Assembly: GCA_035622275.1 (NCBI GenBank)
Contig: DASPVQ010000014.1
Span: 48,996-112,995 of the forward strand
Length of the DNA: 64,000 bases
DNA from: Thermoplasmata archaeon
Lineage (GTDB): Archaea > Thermoplasmatota > Thermoplasmata > Lutacidiplasmatales > UBA184
Direction: 5' to 3'
Positions 41,688-50,301 of the stretch are shown one piece after another. The notes under the pieces are model-generated. The model saw only the letters and a list, made by a program, of their open reading frames with translations, did not search any database and had not been told where the DNA came from. Position 1 is the first letter of the stretch; the number at the start of each line of letters is the position of its first letter. The position numbers and the translations under genes were made by a program.

Positions 41688-42877
41688 GCGGGCGCCGAGA
41701 CGGCCGTTCCGGGTGCGAGCTCTCGGAACAGGGCGAGGTACTGCGGGGCGAGTCGGGGCCAGGCGAAGCTCGCGGCGCGCGCCCGGCCGGCCGCTCCGAG
41801 CCGGGAGGCGCGGATAGGATCGTCCAGCAGGGAGCCGATCGCTTCGGCGAGCGGGCCCGGTTCGCCGGGCGGCACGAGGAGCCCGGTGCGCCCGTCCGCC
41901 ACGACCTCGGGGATCCCGCCGACCCGGCTCGCGACGACCGGAAGGCCAGCCGCCATCGCCTCGAGCAGGACGATCCCGAACGGTTCGAAGCGCGACGGCA
42001 GCACGAGGAGGTCCGCGCGTGCGTACTCGCCGAGGAGGGCGGCCCGCGGCACCGGCCCCGTGGCCGTCAGCCGGCCGGCGATCCCGCGCTCTCGGGCGAT
42101 CCGCTCGGCCGCGGCGAGCCCACCCCAGTCCTCGCCGACGAGGCGCAGCCGGGCCGCGCGGGTCCGGGCGAGCGATGCGAACGCCTCGACGAGCGTCTCG
42201 ATCCCCTTCTGCTCCGGATAGAGGCGACCGACGAACAGTACGATCGGATCCTCCGGGCCGGCCGGACGCGGCGCGCGGGCGGAGAACTCGTCGAGGTCGA
42301 CGCCGTTCGGGATCACCCGGATGCGACGCTCGTCGACCCCGTCGCGGGCGAGCGCGTCGGCCTCCACGTGCGTGAGCGCGACGATCCGATCGGCCCGACG
42401 CAGCGTCGCCCGACGGACCGCGCGCGCGTAAAGGAGGGAGGCCCCGGTGCCGGTGCCCGGGTCCGAGTGCGGGGTGATCACGAGCGGGACGCCGCGCAGG
42501 TCGTGGGCGACGCGCCCGGCCCAGGTCGGGAAGTAGCCGAAGGCATGCGCGTGGAGCACGTCCGTCGGGGCGCGCAGCGCGTCGACGAGCATCCCCGGCG
42601 CGGCGATGCCGAGGCCGTGCCGCACGGGCACCCATCGGACGGCCCGGTGGCGTCGGACCGTCACGGACGCGTCGGACGGGCCGAAGGCGCCGCGCGCGAA
42701 CGGGCGATCGCGCATCAGGTCCGTGGTCACGACCTCCACGCGGGCGCCGGCGGCGGCGAGCTCGCGGGCGAGCTGCTCGACGTGGCGCTCGACGCCGCCG
42801 AGCGCGGGAGGGAAGCGCTGCGTGAGCTCCAGGACGCGCGGCCCCCCGCCGGGCGACGTCGGGGTAGGACGATTCAT
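41684..42877 (-). CDS. Glycosyltransferase family 4
   Basis: 397-aa GT-B glycosyltransferase. ELTQRFPPALGGVERHVEQL is the N-terminal glycine-rich acceptor loop, HAHAFGYFPTWAG follows, IVLFVGRLYPEQKGIETLVEAF near residues 225-246 starts the nucleotide-sugar domain, and PSRFEPFGIVLLEAMAAGLP near 316-335 is the EX7E motif. The longer upstream frame is shadow of the membrane transferase. ATG overlaps that gene's stop (ATGA), so the three minus-strand genes form an envelope-glycan operon. Confidence 0.9.
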   Translation of the reverse strand: MNRPTPTSPGGGPRVLELTQRFPPALGGVERHVEQLARELAAAGARVEVVTTDLMRDRPFARGAFGPSDASVTVRRHRAVRWVPVRHGLGIAAPGMLVDALRAPTDVLHAHAFGYFPTWAGRVAHDLRGVPLVITPHSDPGTGTGASLLYARAVRRATLRRADRIVALTHVEADALARDGVDERRIRVIPNGVDLDEFSARAPRPAGPEDPIVLFVGRLYPEQKGIETLVEAFASLARTRAARLRLVGEDWGGLAAAERIARERGIAGRLTATGPVPRAALLGEYARADLLVLPSRFEPFGIVLLEAMAAGLPVVASRVGGIPEVVADGRTGLLVPPGEPGPLAEAIGSLLDDPIRASRLGAAGRARAASFAWPRLAPQYLALFRELAPGTAVSAPA

Positions 42878-44283
42878 GCGGTCGTTCCCCGGCGCACCCA
42901 GCGCCCGACGCGCACGAGGCCGTCCAGGCACCAGGGGATCGGTCGTTCCTGGTCCTTCGCGATCGCCCAGAGGAGCTGGGCGAGGGTGACGGTGACGATC
43001 ACGGCGAGCCCGATCAGCGCATACGAGCGGAACAGTCCCCAGGTGTCGTTCTGGTCGAGGGCGGCGGTATACGGCTGGACGGCCGTGCTGAGCGGGCTCA
43101 CGAAGCGGATCCCGAGGTCGTTGTTGACGAGGAGCCAGACGAGGGCGAGCGCGTAGGTGAACCGGAAGTAGGCGCGCCGGCCCGGATGGAAGACGACGAC
43201 GTCGAGGACGAGGAGCGAGAACAGGTAGAGCATGTACTGTTCGTAGACGCCCCAGCGCAGCAGCAGGAACGTCGTGACGACGAGCAGCATCGCGCGCAGC
43301 TCCCCGCGGGGCGTGGACGGGCGGAGCCCGGCGGCGCCCACGTAGCCGGCGACGATGATGCCGGGTACCCAGAGGTACGCCGCGACCGTGTAGAATCCCG
43401 GCACCCGGAATAGGACGGTCTGGACGGCCGGGAGATCGAGCAGGGAGGCGTAGTTCATGCCGAGGCCCCCGCCGTGCGTCTGGGAGGTGCCGGTCGCGAG
43501 GAGGCCCGTGAACGCCCAGCCCTCCGCCGCGAACACCGCGAGCGTCAGCGCCGCGGGCAGCGCGAGCGCGACGACGAACAGCAGGCGACGCGCGCCCCGC
43601 TCCCGGAGGATCTCGAGCGGTAGGAAGATCGCCGTCAACCACTTCACGAAGATGCCGATGCCGTAGAGGACGTTGCGTTGGAGCGAGGAATCGGCGAACA
43701 GGAGCGCGAGGACGACCACGACCTCGATGGAGTCGAACTGGCCCCAGATCGCGGTGATGATGATCGAGTACGGGAAGAACGACCAGAAGCCGACGATCTG
43801 GACCGTCCGCGCGGAGTCCTGGGTCCAGCGCATCACGAGCCGCCCGAGCAGCAAGGCCGTCGCGACGTCCGCCAGGATCGGCGGCTGCTTGAGGAGGAAG
43901 TAGAGCACGAACCGATCGCCGCTCCCGACCACCTCCCAGAGCCGGTACAGCTCCCCGAGGAGCGCCGGCCAGAAGGGCAGGTAGGCGGCCGCGGTGATCG
44001 GCTGGGTGAGGTACGCGAAGCTGACGCCGGGGACGGCGGGCCAGAACGAGGAGTACGGGTCGACCCCGCGCGCGGCCGCCGCGCCGGTGCGGATCCAGAC
44101 CTCCAGGTCGAACGGGTGGCCGGTCCAGAAGGAGAACGCCTCCCGCAGGAGAAGGCCCCCGAGCAGCAGCGTCACGGCCCGGGCCGGCAGGCCAACGCGT
44201 CCGAGCGTCGGCGGCGAGGGAGCAGGGGCCTCCGTTCCCGGGGCTACGGTGGCAGGAACGCCCGCGCTCTCGTCAGTGGCCAT
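42874..44283 (-). CDS. Polytopic membrane glycosyltransferase-like protein (GT-C type)
   Basis: 469 aa with about ten to eleven membrane segments. The first outer loop carries PFDLEVWIRTGAAAARGVDPY, a DxE-containing GT-C-like motif seen in DUF2029/GT87 and archaeal mannosyltransferase-like proteins that use lipid-linked sugars. Later features are FFPYSIIITAIWGQFDSIEV and IFVKWLTAIFLPLE, shared with PIG-M-type transferases. The specific sugar is unknown. ATG at 44283 lies inside the end of the methyltransferase gene (11-nt overlap), and its stop overlaps the GT4 start. Confidence 0.75.
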   Translation of the reverse strand: MATDESAGVPATVAPGTEAPAPSPPTLGRVGLPARAVTLLLGGLLLREAFSFWTGHPFDLEVWIRTGAAAARGVDPYSSFWPAVPGVSFAYLTQPITAAAYLPFWPALLGELYRLWEVVGSGDRFVLYFLLKQPPILADVATALLLGRLVMRWTQDSARTVQIVGFWSFFPYSIIITAIWGQFDSIEVVVVLALLFADSSLQRNVLYGIGIFVKWLTAIFLPLEILRERGARRLLFVVALALPAALTLAVFAAEGWAFTGLLATGTSQTHGGGLGMNYASLLDLPAVQTVLFRVPGFYTVAAYLWVPGIIVAGYVGAAGLRPSTPRGELRAMLLVVTTFLLLRWGVYEQYMLYLFSLLVLDVVVFHPGRRAYFRFTYALALVWLLVNNDLGIRFVSPLSTAVQPYTAALDQNDTWGLFRSYALIGLAVIVTVTLAQLLWAIAKDQERPIPWCLDGLVRVGRWVRRGTTA

Positions 44284-45463
44284 GCCGGTCCTGAGCCGTT
44301 CCCCGGTCGGGCCGCCGCTCGTAATCGAGGAGTACCCACTCCGCGAGCAGCGGACCCATGGGCGCGCTCGCGATCCGTGCGTCCCACCGGCGAGCGCGCT
44401 GTCGCCCCATTGGCGTGGGCAGCAGGCGGCCCACCCAGTCCGGATCGAACGGCGGGGCGATAGCCGAGATCGCCTGCGTGCCCACGCGGCGGAACCCGAC
44501 GCGCAGCAGCCGGTCCCACGCCGCCGCGGTCCGGACGGTGAGCTCGAGCGGGTAATGGCCACGGCCGCCGGGCACCCGCTCCGTGAGGCGGGATGCGGCG
44601 GCCCGGGGTCGACCGGAGGCGATCTCCCAGGCGATGGGCGCGAGGGCCGGCCGATTCAGCGCCACGAAGGCGAGGCGTCCTCCCGGCCGGACGAGCCGGG
44701 CCAGCTCGGTGGCCGCGCGCGGTAGCTCCGGCTCCAGGTTGAACGCTCCGAAGGCGGAGAAGGCTCCCCCGATGGCGCCGTTCGGAAGGTCGGCGGTGAC
44801 CCGGTCGAGCTCGCCGAGCCGGCCGGTCCGCCGCTCGAGGCGGCCGTCGAGCCCGGCGGCGGACGCGCGCCGATGGAGCTCGCCGAGCATCCCGGTCGAG
44901 ACGTCCACCACGATGAGGCGATGGCCCCCTGCGAGCAGTGGGAGCGTGTGGTAGCCCGTGCCGGGGCCGATCTCGAGGAGCGGATCTGCCCCGCGGAAGA
45001 TCCGTTCGAACACTGGGATCGCCCGGTCCTTGAGATACCGCTCGACCGGTTTTTCGGCGAGCGCCCGGTCGTAACCCTCCGCGGCCCGGTCGAATTCCTC
45101 GCGAAGTCGCTCCGCGGGCCGGAGCGCCGGCACCGGCCGGTGCGGGTCGAGCTCGAGCAGCCGTGTCGCCTCGGCGAAGTGGGTACGGAACGTCGTCTCC
45201 CCGTACTTCGCGCGGAAACGCTCGCGTACCCGATCCGAGTCGATCGGGTCGACGATCTCCCGGGCCGCACAGGCCAGCCCTTGCGCGTCGCCCAGCTGGA
45301 CCATGGCACCGCCCGCGCCGAGCGCGTCCCGGAACCAGCCCGCGGTCCCAGCACTCGGTATGACGTAGAAACGGCCATCCTCGCGGACGAAGAGGAGCGG
45401 GACAGGACGCTGAGCGGGAAGTCGGAGCTCTAGGGTGGCCATCTCCGGGCCCAGCGCCGCCAC
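44273..45463 (-). CDS. SAM-dependent methyltransferase with N-terminal split-barrel-like domain
   Basis: 396 aa. Residues about 10-90 (RPVPLLFVREDGRFYVIPSA, WFRDALGAGGAMVQLGD, REIVDP) resemble the deazaflavin-dependent nitroreductase/DUF385 split barrel. Residues about 120-390 are a class I methyltransferase: PLLEIGPGTGYHTLPLLAGG (motif I), IVVDVSTGMLGEL, GAFSAFGAFNLEPELPRA and LVRPGGRLAFVALNRP. The pairing with glycosyltransferases suggests methylation of a glycan or lipid; whether the barrel still binds F420 is unknown. The start could be either ATG at 45463 or 45442. Confidence 0.75.
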   Translation of the reverse strand: MAALGPEMATLELRLPAQRPVPLLFVREDGRFYVIPSAGTAGWFRDALGAGGAMVQLGDAQGLACAAREIVDPIDSDRVRERFRAKYGETTFRTHFAEATRLLELDPHRPVPALRPAERLREEFDRAAEGYDRALAEKPVERYLKDRAIPVFERIFRGADPLLEIGPGTGYHTLPLLAGGHRLIVVDVSTGMLGELHRRASAAGLDGRLERRTGRLGELDRVTADLPNGAIGGAFSAFGAFNLEPELPRAATELARLVRPGGRLAFVALNRPALAPIAWEIASGRPRAAASRLTERVPGGRGHYPLELTVRTAAAWDRLLRVGFRRVGTQAISAIAPPFDPDWVGRLLPTPMGRQRARRWDARIASAPMGPLLAEWVLLDYERRPDRGTAQDRHGH

Positions 45464-45499
45464 GCTAGGGTCTCCGGCGGGGCGATGGCCATCGCCCGC

Positions 45500-45727
45500 T
45501 CATCGACCGTCGGGATAGACCTCGGCGATCAGGGCGAGCACGCGCGGCGTGCTGTAGCCGGCCCGCGCCACGATGCGGTCGGCCGTGCGGATCCGCTTCA
45601 TCCCGACGAACCGGTGCGAGACGATGAACAGGTACGAGTGGGTCTTCATCGTCAGGGAAACGATCCCCCCGTGCGGCTCGAGCAACACTTTCACGGTCCG
45701 GCGCTCCGAGATCCAACGCGGACACAC
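45500..45727 (-). CDS. Small hypothetical protein, 75 aa
   Basis: Not recognised. Sequence features are VKVLLEPHGGIVSLTMKTHS, YLFIVSHRFVGMKRIRTADR and ARAGYSTPRVLALIAEVYP: a compact basic alpha/beta protein without cysteine pairs or membrane helices. GTG at 45727 is supported by a minus-strand CTTTATCC element (45752-45760) 27-29 bp upstream, as expected for a leaderless transcript. It lies 36 bp upstream of the methyltransferase-glycosyltransferase operon and may be its first gene. Confidence 0.55.
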   Translation of the reverse strand: MCPRWISERRTVKVLLEPHGGIVSLTMKTHSYLFIVSHRFVGMKRIRTADRIVARAGYSTPRVLALIAEVYPDGR

Positions 45728-45829
45728 GGCGCGGGAACTTCCGACCGGCGGGATAAAGGTGGGCCCGATTCTCCCGAGGCCGGGAGCCCGAGGTCCGAGG
45801 GTGGTATCCGCCTCCCTGCGCGACGGAGA

Positions 45830-46021
45830 TTAAGGAGGGGGCCGCGCCTCGCCGCAGGACGCGAGGGAGTAGGCACGCATCGGACGGGCCTCTCCGCGCA
45901 CGTGACATCGCGGGGGGCGCACCACGCCGGCGGCCACCAACCGGCGCAGGACCTTGGAGACGGCACCCTGGGTGGCGGAGAGTCCGGACGCCATGCCCCG
46001 CTGCGCGGATTCGGGCCGCAT
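45830..46021 (-). pseudogene. Isolated winged-helix fragment of a larger regulatory ATPase
   Basis: 63-codon remnant. GLSATQGAVSKVLRRLVAAG followed by CHVRGEARPMRAYSL matches the winged-helix module (helix, recognition helix, HVRG beta-wing) that in archaeal HTH-ATPase-TPR regulators precedes a P-loop domain. Nothing of that domain is present in frame downstream, where the gene stops. It is divergent from a TPR gene that looks like the C-terminal part of the same kind of protein. This may be debris of a rearranged regulator, or a tiny free DNA-binding protein. Confidence 0.45.
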
Positions 46022-46089
46022 CACCGCGGGAAGGGCGACGACGCGGCTGGGAACGGTAAGTAGACGCGCACGATCTCGGCCGCGGCGGC

Positions 46090-47121
46090 ATGGACGAAGC
46101 GAGCGCGCTGCGCTATCTGTCGCTGGCCGACGAAGCGGGCGAGAAGCTCGATGGACCCGAGGGCGATCGGTGGGCGGATCGCTTGGAGCAGGAGCACGAA
46201 CGTCTGGGGGAGGCGTTCGACTGGCTGGCCTCGCACCAGCGGAGCGCGGAGGCGCTGCGGCTCGCGGCCCGCATCTGGACCTTCCAGTTCGATCGCGGCT
46301 ACGCCGAGGAGGGTCGTTGCTGGCTGTCCCTCGCCCTCGACGCCCCCGGAGCGGCGGCGCCGACCGCCGTCCGGGCGACGGCGCTCTACGCGGCCGGAAC
46401 CTTCGCCTTCCGGGCGCTGGATCAGGAGCGAGCGAAGCGCTACTTCGAGGAGCTGCTCGACGTCGCGCGCTCCCTCGACGATGGGAGCCTCGTCGGCCAG
46501 GCCTACGGGGGCCTCGCCCGGGTGGCGTTACGTCGCGGCGACACGACGGAGGTGCGGCGATGGAGCGAGAACGCGCTCGAGCTCGCCCGCCAGCGGAGCA
46601 GCGAGGCCGCGACCGCCACCCCCCTCCACATGCTCGCGGCGGCGGCACGGCTCGACGGGGACCTCGACGGGGCGCGGCGACTCTACCGGGAGAATCTGGA
46701 GCTGAACCGCCGGCTCGGTCGGTCGAGCTGGGTGCGCGCGGAGACGTTGAACCTCGCGGCGATCGAAGTTCTCCGGGGGAGCTCCGACGACGCGATCCCC
46801 CTGCTGCGCGAGAGCCTCCGCCTGGTCCGCGAGAGCTCGGATCGCTACCTGATGCCGTACGTGATGGCGTGGTCGGCCCGCGCGGCGCTCGCCCGGGGGG
46901 AGGCGGCGCTCGCGACCCGGCTCCTGGGCGTGGCGCAGGCTCAATCCGAACGCACCGGCCTCGCGATGGATCCCGACGAGGAGCCGGAGTTCCATCGCGG
47001 AGTCTCGGCCTGCCGAGCCGCCCTGAGTGCCGGCGATTTCGAGCAGATGTGGGACAGCGGGCTCCGGACCTCGGACGAGGAGTCCCTCGGGCTCGCCGAC
47101 CGGTTCCTCTCGGTCCCGTGA
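46090..47121 (+). CDS. Tetratricopeptide-repeat protein resembling the C-terminus of LuxR/MalT-type regulators
   Basis: 343 aa, all helical repeats. LEQEHERLGEAFDWLASHQR and AARIWTFQFDRGYAEEGRCW are typical of the sensor region just after the NB-ARC/AAA module in bacterial LuxR, AfsR and kinase-TPR proteins. At least six TPR-like units follow (for example GQAYGGLARVALRRGDTTEV). The upstream ATPase and DNA-binding modules are absent, so it is either truncated or a stand-alone scaffold. A GGTAAGTAG element (46056-46064) 30 bp before ATG 46090 suggests it is transcribed. A bacterial origin by transfer is plausible. Confidence 0.7.
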   Translation: MDEASALRYLSLADEAGEKLDGPEGDRWADRLEQEHERLGEAFDWLASHQRSAEALRLAARIWTFQFDRGYAEEGRCWLSLALDAPGAAAPTAVRATALYAAGTFAFRALDQERAKRYFEELLDVARSLDDGSLVGQAYGGLARVALRRGDTTEVRRWSENALELARQRSSEAATATPLHMLAAAARLDGDLDGARRLYRENLELNRRLGRSSWVRAETLNLAAIEVLRGSSDDAIPLLRESLRLVRESSDRYLMPYVMAWSARAALARGEAALATRLLGVAQAQSERTGLAMDPDEEPEFHRGVSACRAALSAGDFEQMWDSGLRTSDEESLGLADRFLSVP

Positions 47122-47509
47122 TCACGATCCCGGGCGCGCTCGCGCGTCGCCGGCCCGGGGTCGCGACGGGGGTGCCGCCCCGCGTTGGAACCCCGGGGCC
47201 GGGCGAGAGCGCACGACGGCAAGCTCCGCTCGTTCCGCTCCACAGGCCTCGCCACCAACCCGCCCAGCGCGAACCGGGAGTGGAGCGACGTTGAGGGCGC
47301 TACCCGTCTCGAAAAGGGCGCACGCGAAGCGGCTCGATCCGCCTAGCTCGGACCGCCGGGCGCCATCGGCCGCTTTTCGCCTTCCCGGCTCGGAATGCTG
47401 CCTCGCGCACGCACGCCCGAGCCCCACGCACGCGGGCCTCTCGGATGGAGCCGGTCCGTTCCTCGAACCGCGGAGCAGGTCCCGCTGCGGGGAGGCGGAT
47501 CCGAAGCGA
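47122..47509. other. 388-bp intergenic stretch, no gene seen
   Basis: No open frame with credible start context or protein-like composition, no TATA box at useful spacing and no strong hairpin was found. The stretch follows the TPR gene and precedes the 3' end of the convergent SDR gene. Confidence 0.55.
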
Positions 47510-48412
47510 CTACGGTAGCCCGTCGGATCCGCGCAATCTTCGGGCGAGCTCCTCCGGGGGCAGACGGCCCGGGTGGGACTCGTTCAACTCCCGAGTCAAC
47601 GACAGGAGTCGATCCACCACGGCGCTCAGCTCCTCAGCGGTCCCGACGACGTAGCGGGACTTGGGCTCGTCGTCGAAGAGCGCGTGAGTCACCGCATGAG
47701 CTACCGGTACCGGGAGAGGGTACTCCAATCGGTGCCGCACGTTCGGCTGTTCCAGGTACGTCAGCGTCTGCAGCACTTGATCTCGGTACACCGAATCGGA
47801 GCCGGTCCACCGGCGCCGCAGCTCGTCGCCCCGGCGACGGAGCCCGCTGTCGAAGATCCTCGTCTGGAATGCGCCCGGCTCGATGGTGATCACACGAATC
47901 CCCAGTGCGGCCACCTCTTCTCGGAGGACGTCGCTGTAGGCTTCGAGGGCATGCTTGCTGATGTTGTAGGGGCCGATGAGCGGCTCGACCAGGAACCCGC
48001 TGATCGAGCTGATGTTCACGATCCGTCCCTTCGATTCGCGAAGGAGCGGGAACATCGCCGCGATCATGCGATGCGCTCCGTCGAGATTGACGGCCAGCAC
48101 CTCGTGCAGCTCGTCGATCGACATCTCGGCGAGAGGACCCAGATTCCCGATCCCGGCACAGTTCACCAGGCCGAACAGGCCCCCGTCCGTGGCTCGCACC
48201 CGGGTCACGGCGCGATCCACCTCCTCCGGGCGGGTGACGTCCAGGGAGAGGGGTGTGACATGAGCGAGGGCGCCGAGCGAGTCGAGGTCTTGGGCCGAAC
48301 GAGCGCCCGCCCATACCGGGCATCCCTTCGACGAGAGGAGTTCGACCGTCGCCCGGCCGATGCCCGAGCTGGCCCCCGTCACCAGAACCGCTCGACCCGA
48401 CAGGTCGGTCAT
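47510..48412 (-). CDS. Short-chain dehydrogenase/reductase
   Basis: 300-aa classical SDR. AVLVTGASSGIGRATVELL at residues 8-26 is the TGxxxGxG cofactor motif, LVNCAGIGNLGP is the NNAG position, IVNISSISGF gives the catalytic Ser, and YNISKHALEAYSD gives Tyr and Lys. The C-terminal extension of about 60 residues beyond the core is family-variable. Asp58 in LSLDVTRPEEVD is typical. The substrate is unknown. ATG at 48412 is about 33 bp from a TATA box GTTTATAGG (48442-48451, minus strand). Confidence 0.9.
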   Translation of the reverse strand: MTDLSGRAVLVTGASSGIGRATVELLSSKGCPVWAGARSAQDLDSLGALAHVTPLSLDVTRPEEVDRAVTRVRATDGGLFGLVNCAGIGNLGPLAEMSIDELHEVLAVNLDGAHRMIAAMFPLLRESKGRIVNISSISGFLVEPLIGPYNISKHALEAYSDVLREEVAALGIRVITIEPGAFQTRIFDSGLRRRGDELRRRWTGSDSVYRDQVLQTLTYLEQPNVRHRLEYPLPVPVAHAVTHALFDDEPKSRYVVGTAEELSAVVDRLLSLTRELNESHPGRLPPEELARRLRGSDGLP

Positions 48413-48656
48413 TGGTCGGCCCCTCGCGTACCCCGGATCGGCCTATAAACTCCGTGCGGGTGAACCCGGGTCCTCGCGCCCGTCCCGGCGTGTCGCTCGC
48501 CGTTGATGATGCGTTGTCCGTCGCGCGACGGGGGCCCAGCGTGCCGCCGAGGGACCACCTGGTTCGGAGGCCGTGAACGGCGCGTCCCCGTGCGCGCCGA
48601 CCGAGCTTCCGCTCGCACCCATGACCCGGTCGTGCGGTCGCACGTGGCGGTCGGGA

Positions 48657-49157
48657 TCACTCGCGGGGGGGCGCTGCCGACGGGTTCGCCAGCTTTCGCA
48701 GCAGCGTCTGGAAGGTGGCGATCTCCTCGTCCGTCCACCCCTCGAACAGCGGGATCGCGGTCACCGGGAAGCGTCGGTGCAACGTGTGATGGAAATGGTG
48801 GCCCTTGATCGTAACCGACAGGCGGATCACGCGTCGATCCTTACGATCCCGGATTCGTCGCACGAGGTGTTCCTGCTCGAGACGGTCGATGAGCGTCGTC
48901 ACGTAGCCCGGCGAGACGCCCAGCAGGGCGGCGAGCTCGGTCTGGGTGATGCCCGGACGATCGTGCATGATGTAGTGCAGCGCGAAATGCTGCAACAGCG
49001 GGAAGCCCTCCCCAGTCGGGCCCGCGCCCGCTCCCGCCAGCGCGCGACCGAGCGCGCCGCGCATGAGGCCCAGCGTCTCCTCGATCCGGGTTTCTCGAGG
49101 CGTCGGGGAGGGCTCCACGGGCCCCAGAGTCCCTGGGGCGCCAAGAACCTTTCGCAC
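48657..49157 (-). CDS. MarR-family transcriptional regulator
   Basis: 166-aa winged-helix repressor. ITQTELAALLGVSPGYVTTLIDRLEQEHLVRR is the helix-turn-helix, followed by the wing IRDRKDRRVIRLSVTIKGH with the conserved DxRxxRLxLT pattern. It is divergent from a DrrAB-type efflux ABC operon and very likely represses it, with the ligand being an exported toxic compound. GTG at 49157 is about 25 bp from the shared AT-rich operator/TATA region, so a leaderless start is plausible; an internal GTG would remove 14 residues. Confidence 0.9.
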   Translation of the reverse strand: MRKVLGAPGTLGPVEPSPTPRETRIEETLGLMRGALGRALAGAGAGPTGEGFPLLQHFALHYIMHDRPGITQTELAALLGVSPGYVTTLIDRLEQEHLVRRIRDRKDRRVIRLSVTIKGHHFHHTLHRRFPVTAIPLFEGWTDEEIATFQTLLRKLANPSAAPPRE

Positions 49158-49165
49158 GCAAATGA

Positions 49166-49192
49166 TTCTCTAGAAAACAATTTATTAGAGAA
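49166..49192. promoter_or_regulatory. MarR operator overlapping divergent TATA boxes
   Basis: TTCTCTA (49166-49172) and TAGAGAA (49186-49192) form a perfect inverted repeat around an AT-rich 13-bp spacer containing AACAATTTAT. It lies midway between the divergent marR and ABC genes and covers the predicted TATA elements of both (about 30 bp from ATG 49213 and 25 bp from GTG 49157). This is the expected geometry for MarR autorepression and repression of the transporter. Confidence 0.7.
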
Positions 49193-49212
49193 CGACTCTG
49201 GGGTAAACGACT

Positions 49213-50301
49213 ATGGCCGCCGCGCTGCCCTCCCCGGTCCCGATCGCCCATGCCGATACCGCCGACTCCGAGCCGATGATCGAGGTCGAGGGTCTGGTGA
49301 AGGTCTATGGCGGGACGAAGAGGGACGCGTCCAGTGTCCGAGCGGTCGACGGGATCGGCTTCCATGTCGGGGCCGGGGAGTTCTTCGGCTTCCTGGGTCC
49401 CAACGGCTCGGGCAAGACGACGACGATCAAGGTCCTCACCACCCTGCTCCAGCCGACGCAGGGCCGAATCCGCGTGCGGGGATACGACGTGGTCCGGGAG
49501 GCGCCGAAGGTTCGGCAGATCCTCGGCTACGCCGGCCAGTCGATCGGGGTCGACGGCGACCTCACCGGTCGGGAGAACCTGCGGCTCGTCGGCCACCTCT
49601 ACCATCTGCCCAAGACGGTCGTCCGCGACCGGGTCGAGGAGCTCCTCGACGTCCTGCAGCTGACGGAAGCGGCGGACCGCCCCGCCAACACCTATTCGGG
49701 CGGGATGCGCCGGCGGCTCGACCTCGGCTCCGGCCTCGTGCATCATCCTCCGTTGCTCTTCCTCGATGAGCCGACGACCGGGCTGGATCCGCAGACCCGC
49801 AACGGCGTCTGGGAGTATCTTCGCAAGCTCCACCGGGAGGAGCGGACCACGATCTTCCTCACGACCCAGTACATGGAGGAGGCCGACCAGCTCTGCGAGC
49901 GGATCGCGATCATGGACCACGGTCGCATCGTCGCCACCGGTTCGCCCCGGGAGCTCAAGGCCGCGATCGGCGCGGACCTCGTGACGATCCGACTTCCGCA
50001 GGACGCCCAGTTCGAAGCGACCCGGGCCCGCGCGCTCCTCCTCGCCCGGAGCGTACCCGGGGTGGAGGGGGCGGTCGAGTTCGAGCACGGGGTCACGATG
50101 CGGGCCCGCAACGGGGGCGCGACGCTCGTCGAGGTCCTGCGACGCCTGGAGTCCGAGCAGATCCTGGCGAACGAGGTCGCCGTATCGCCGCCGACGCTCG
50201 ACCAGGTCTTCCTCCAGCACACCGGCCGGGAGATGCAGGTCGAGGAGGTCCGGCCCGCCTCCCGCACCCACTGGAGCTCCGGACGGAGGAACGGACGATG
50301 A
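49213..50301 (+). CDS. ABC transporter ATP-binding protein, daunorubicin-resistance (DrrA) type
   Basis: 362-aa ATPase of an ABC-2 exporter. Walker A GPNGSGKT is near residues 62-69, the Q-loop is YAGQSIGVDGDLTGRENL (with the DrrA-specific VDGDLTGREN), the signature is YSGGMRRRLDL near 160-170, and Walker B LLFLDEPTTGLDP is near 179-191. The C-terminal domain (VTIRLPQDAQFEATR; LDQVFLQHTGRE) is characteristic of DrrA. The start is ATG 49213, three bases from the predicted transcription start. The stop overlaps the permease ATG. Probably multidrug or lipid export, repressed by the adjacent MarR. Confidence 0.92.
   Translation: MAAALPSPVPIAHADTADSEPMIEVEGLVKVYGGTKRDASSVRAVDGIGFHVGAGEFFGFLGPNGSGKTTTIKVLTTLLQPTQGRIRVRGYDVVREAPKVRQILGYAGQSIGVDGDLTGRENLRLVGHLYHLPKTVVRDRVEELLDVLQLTEAADRPANTYSGGMRRRLDLGSGLVHHPPLLFLDEPTTGLDPQTRNGVWEYLRKLHREERTTIFLTTQYMEEADQLCERIAIMDHGRIVATGSPRELKAAIGADLVTIRLPQDAQFEATRARALLLARSVPGVEGAVEFEHGVTMRARNGGATLVEVLRRLESEQILANEVAVSPPTLDQVFLQHTGREMQVEEVRPASRTHWSSGRRNGR

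Noticed and set aside
39726..42635. 969-aa open frame on the minus strand overlapping the GT2 fusion and GT4 genes
   Set aside because: A shadow frame: the GT4 protein in another frame has complete motifs and the composition here is not protein-like.
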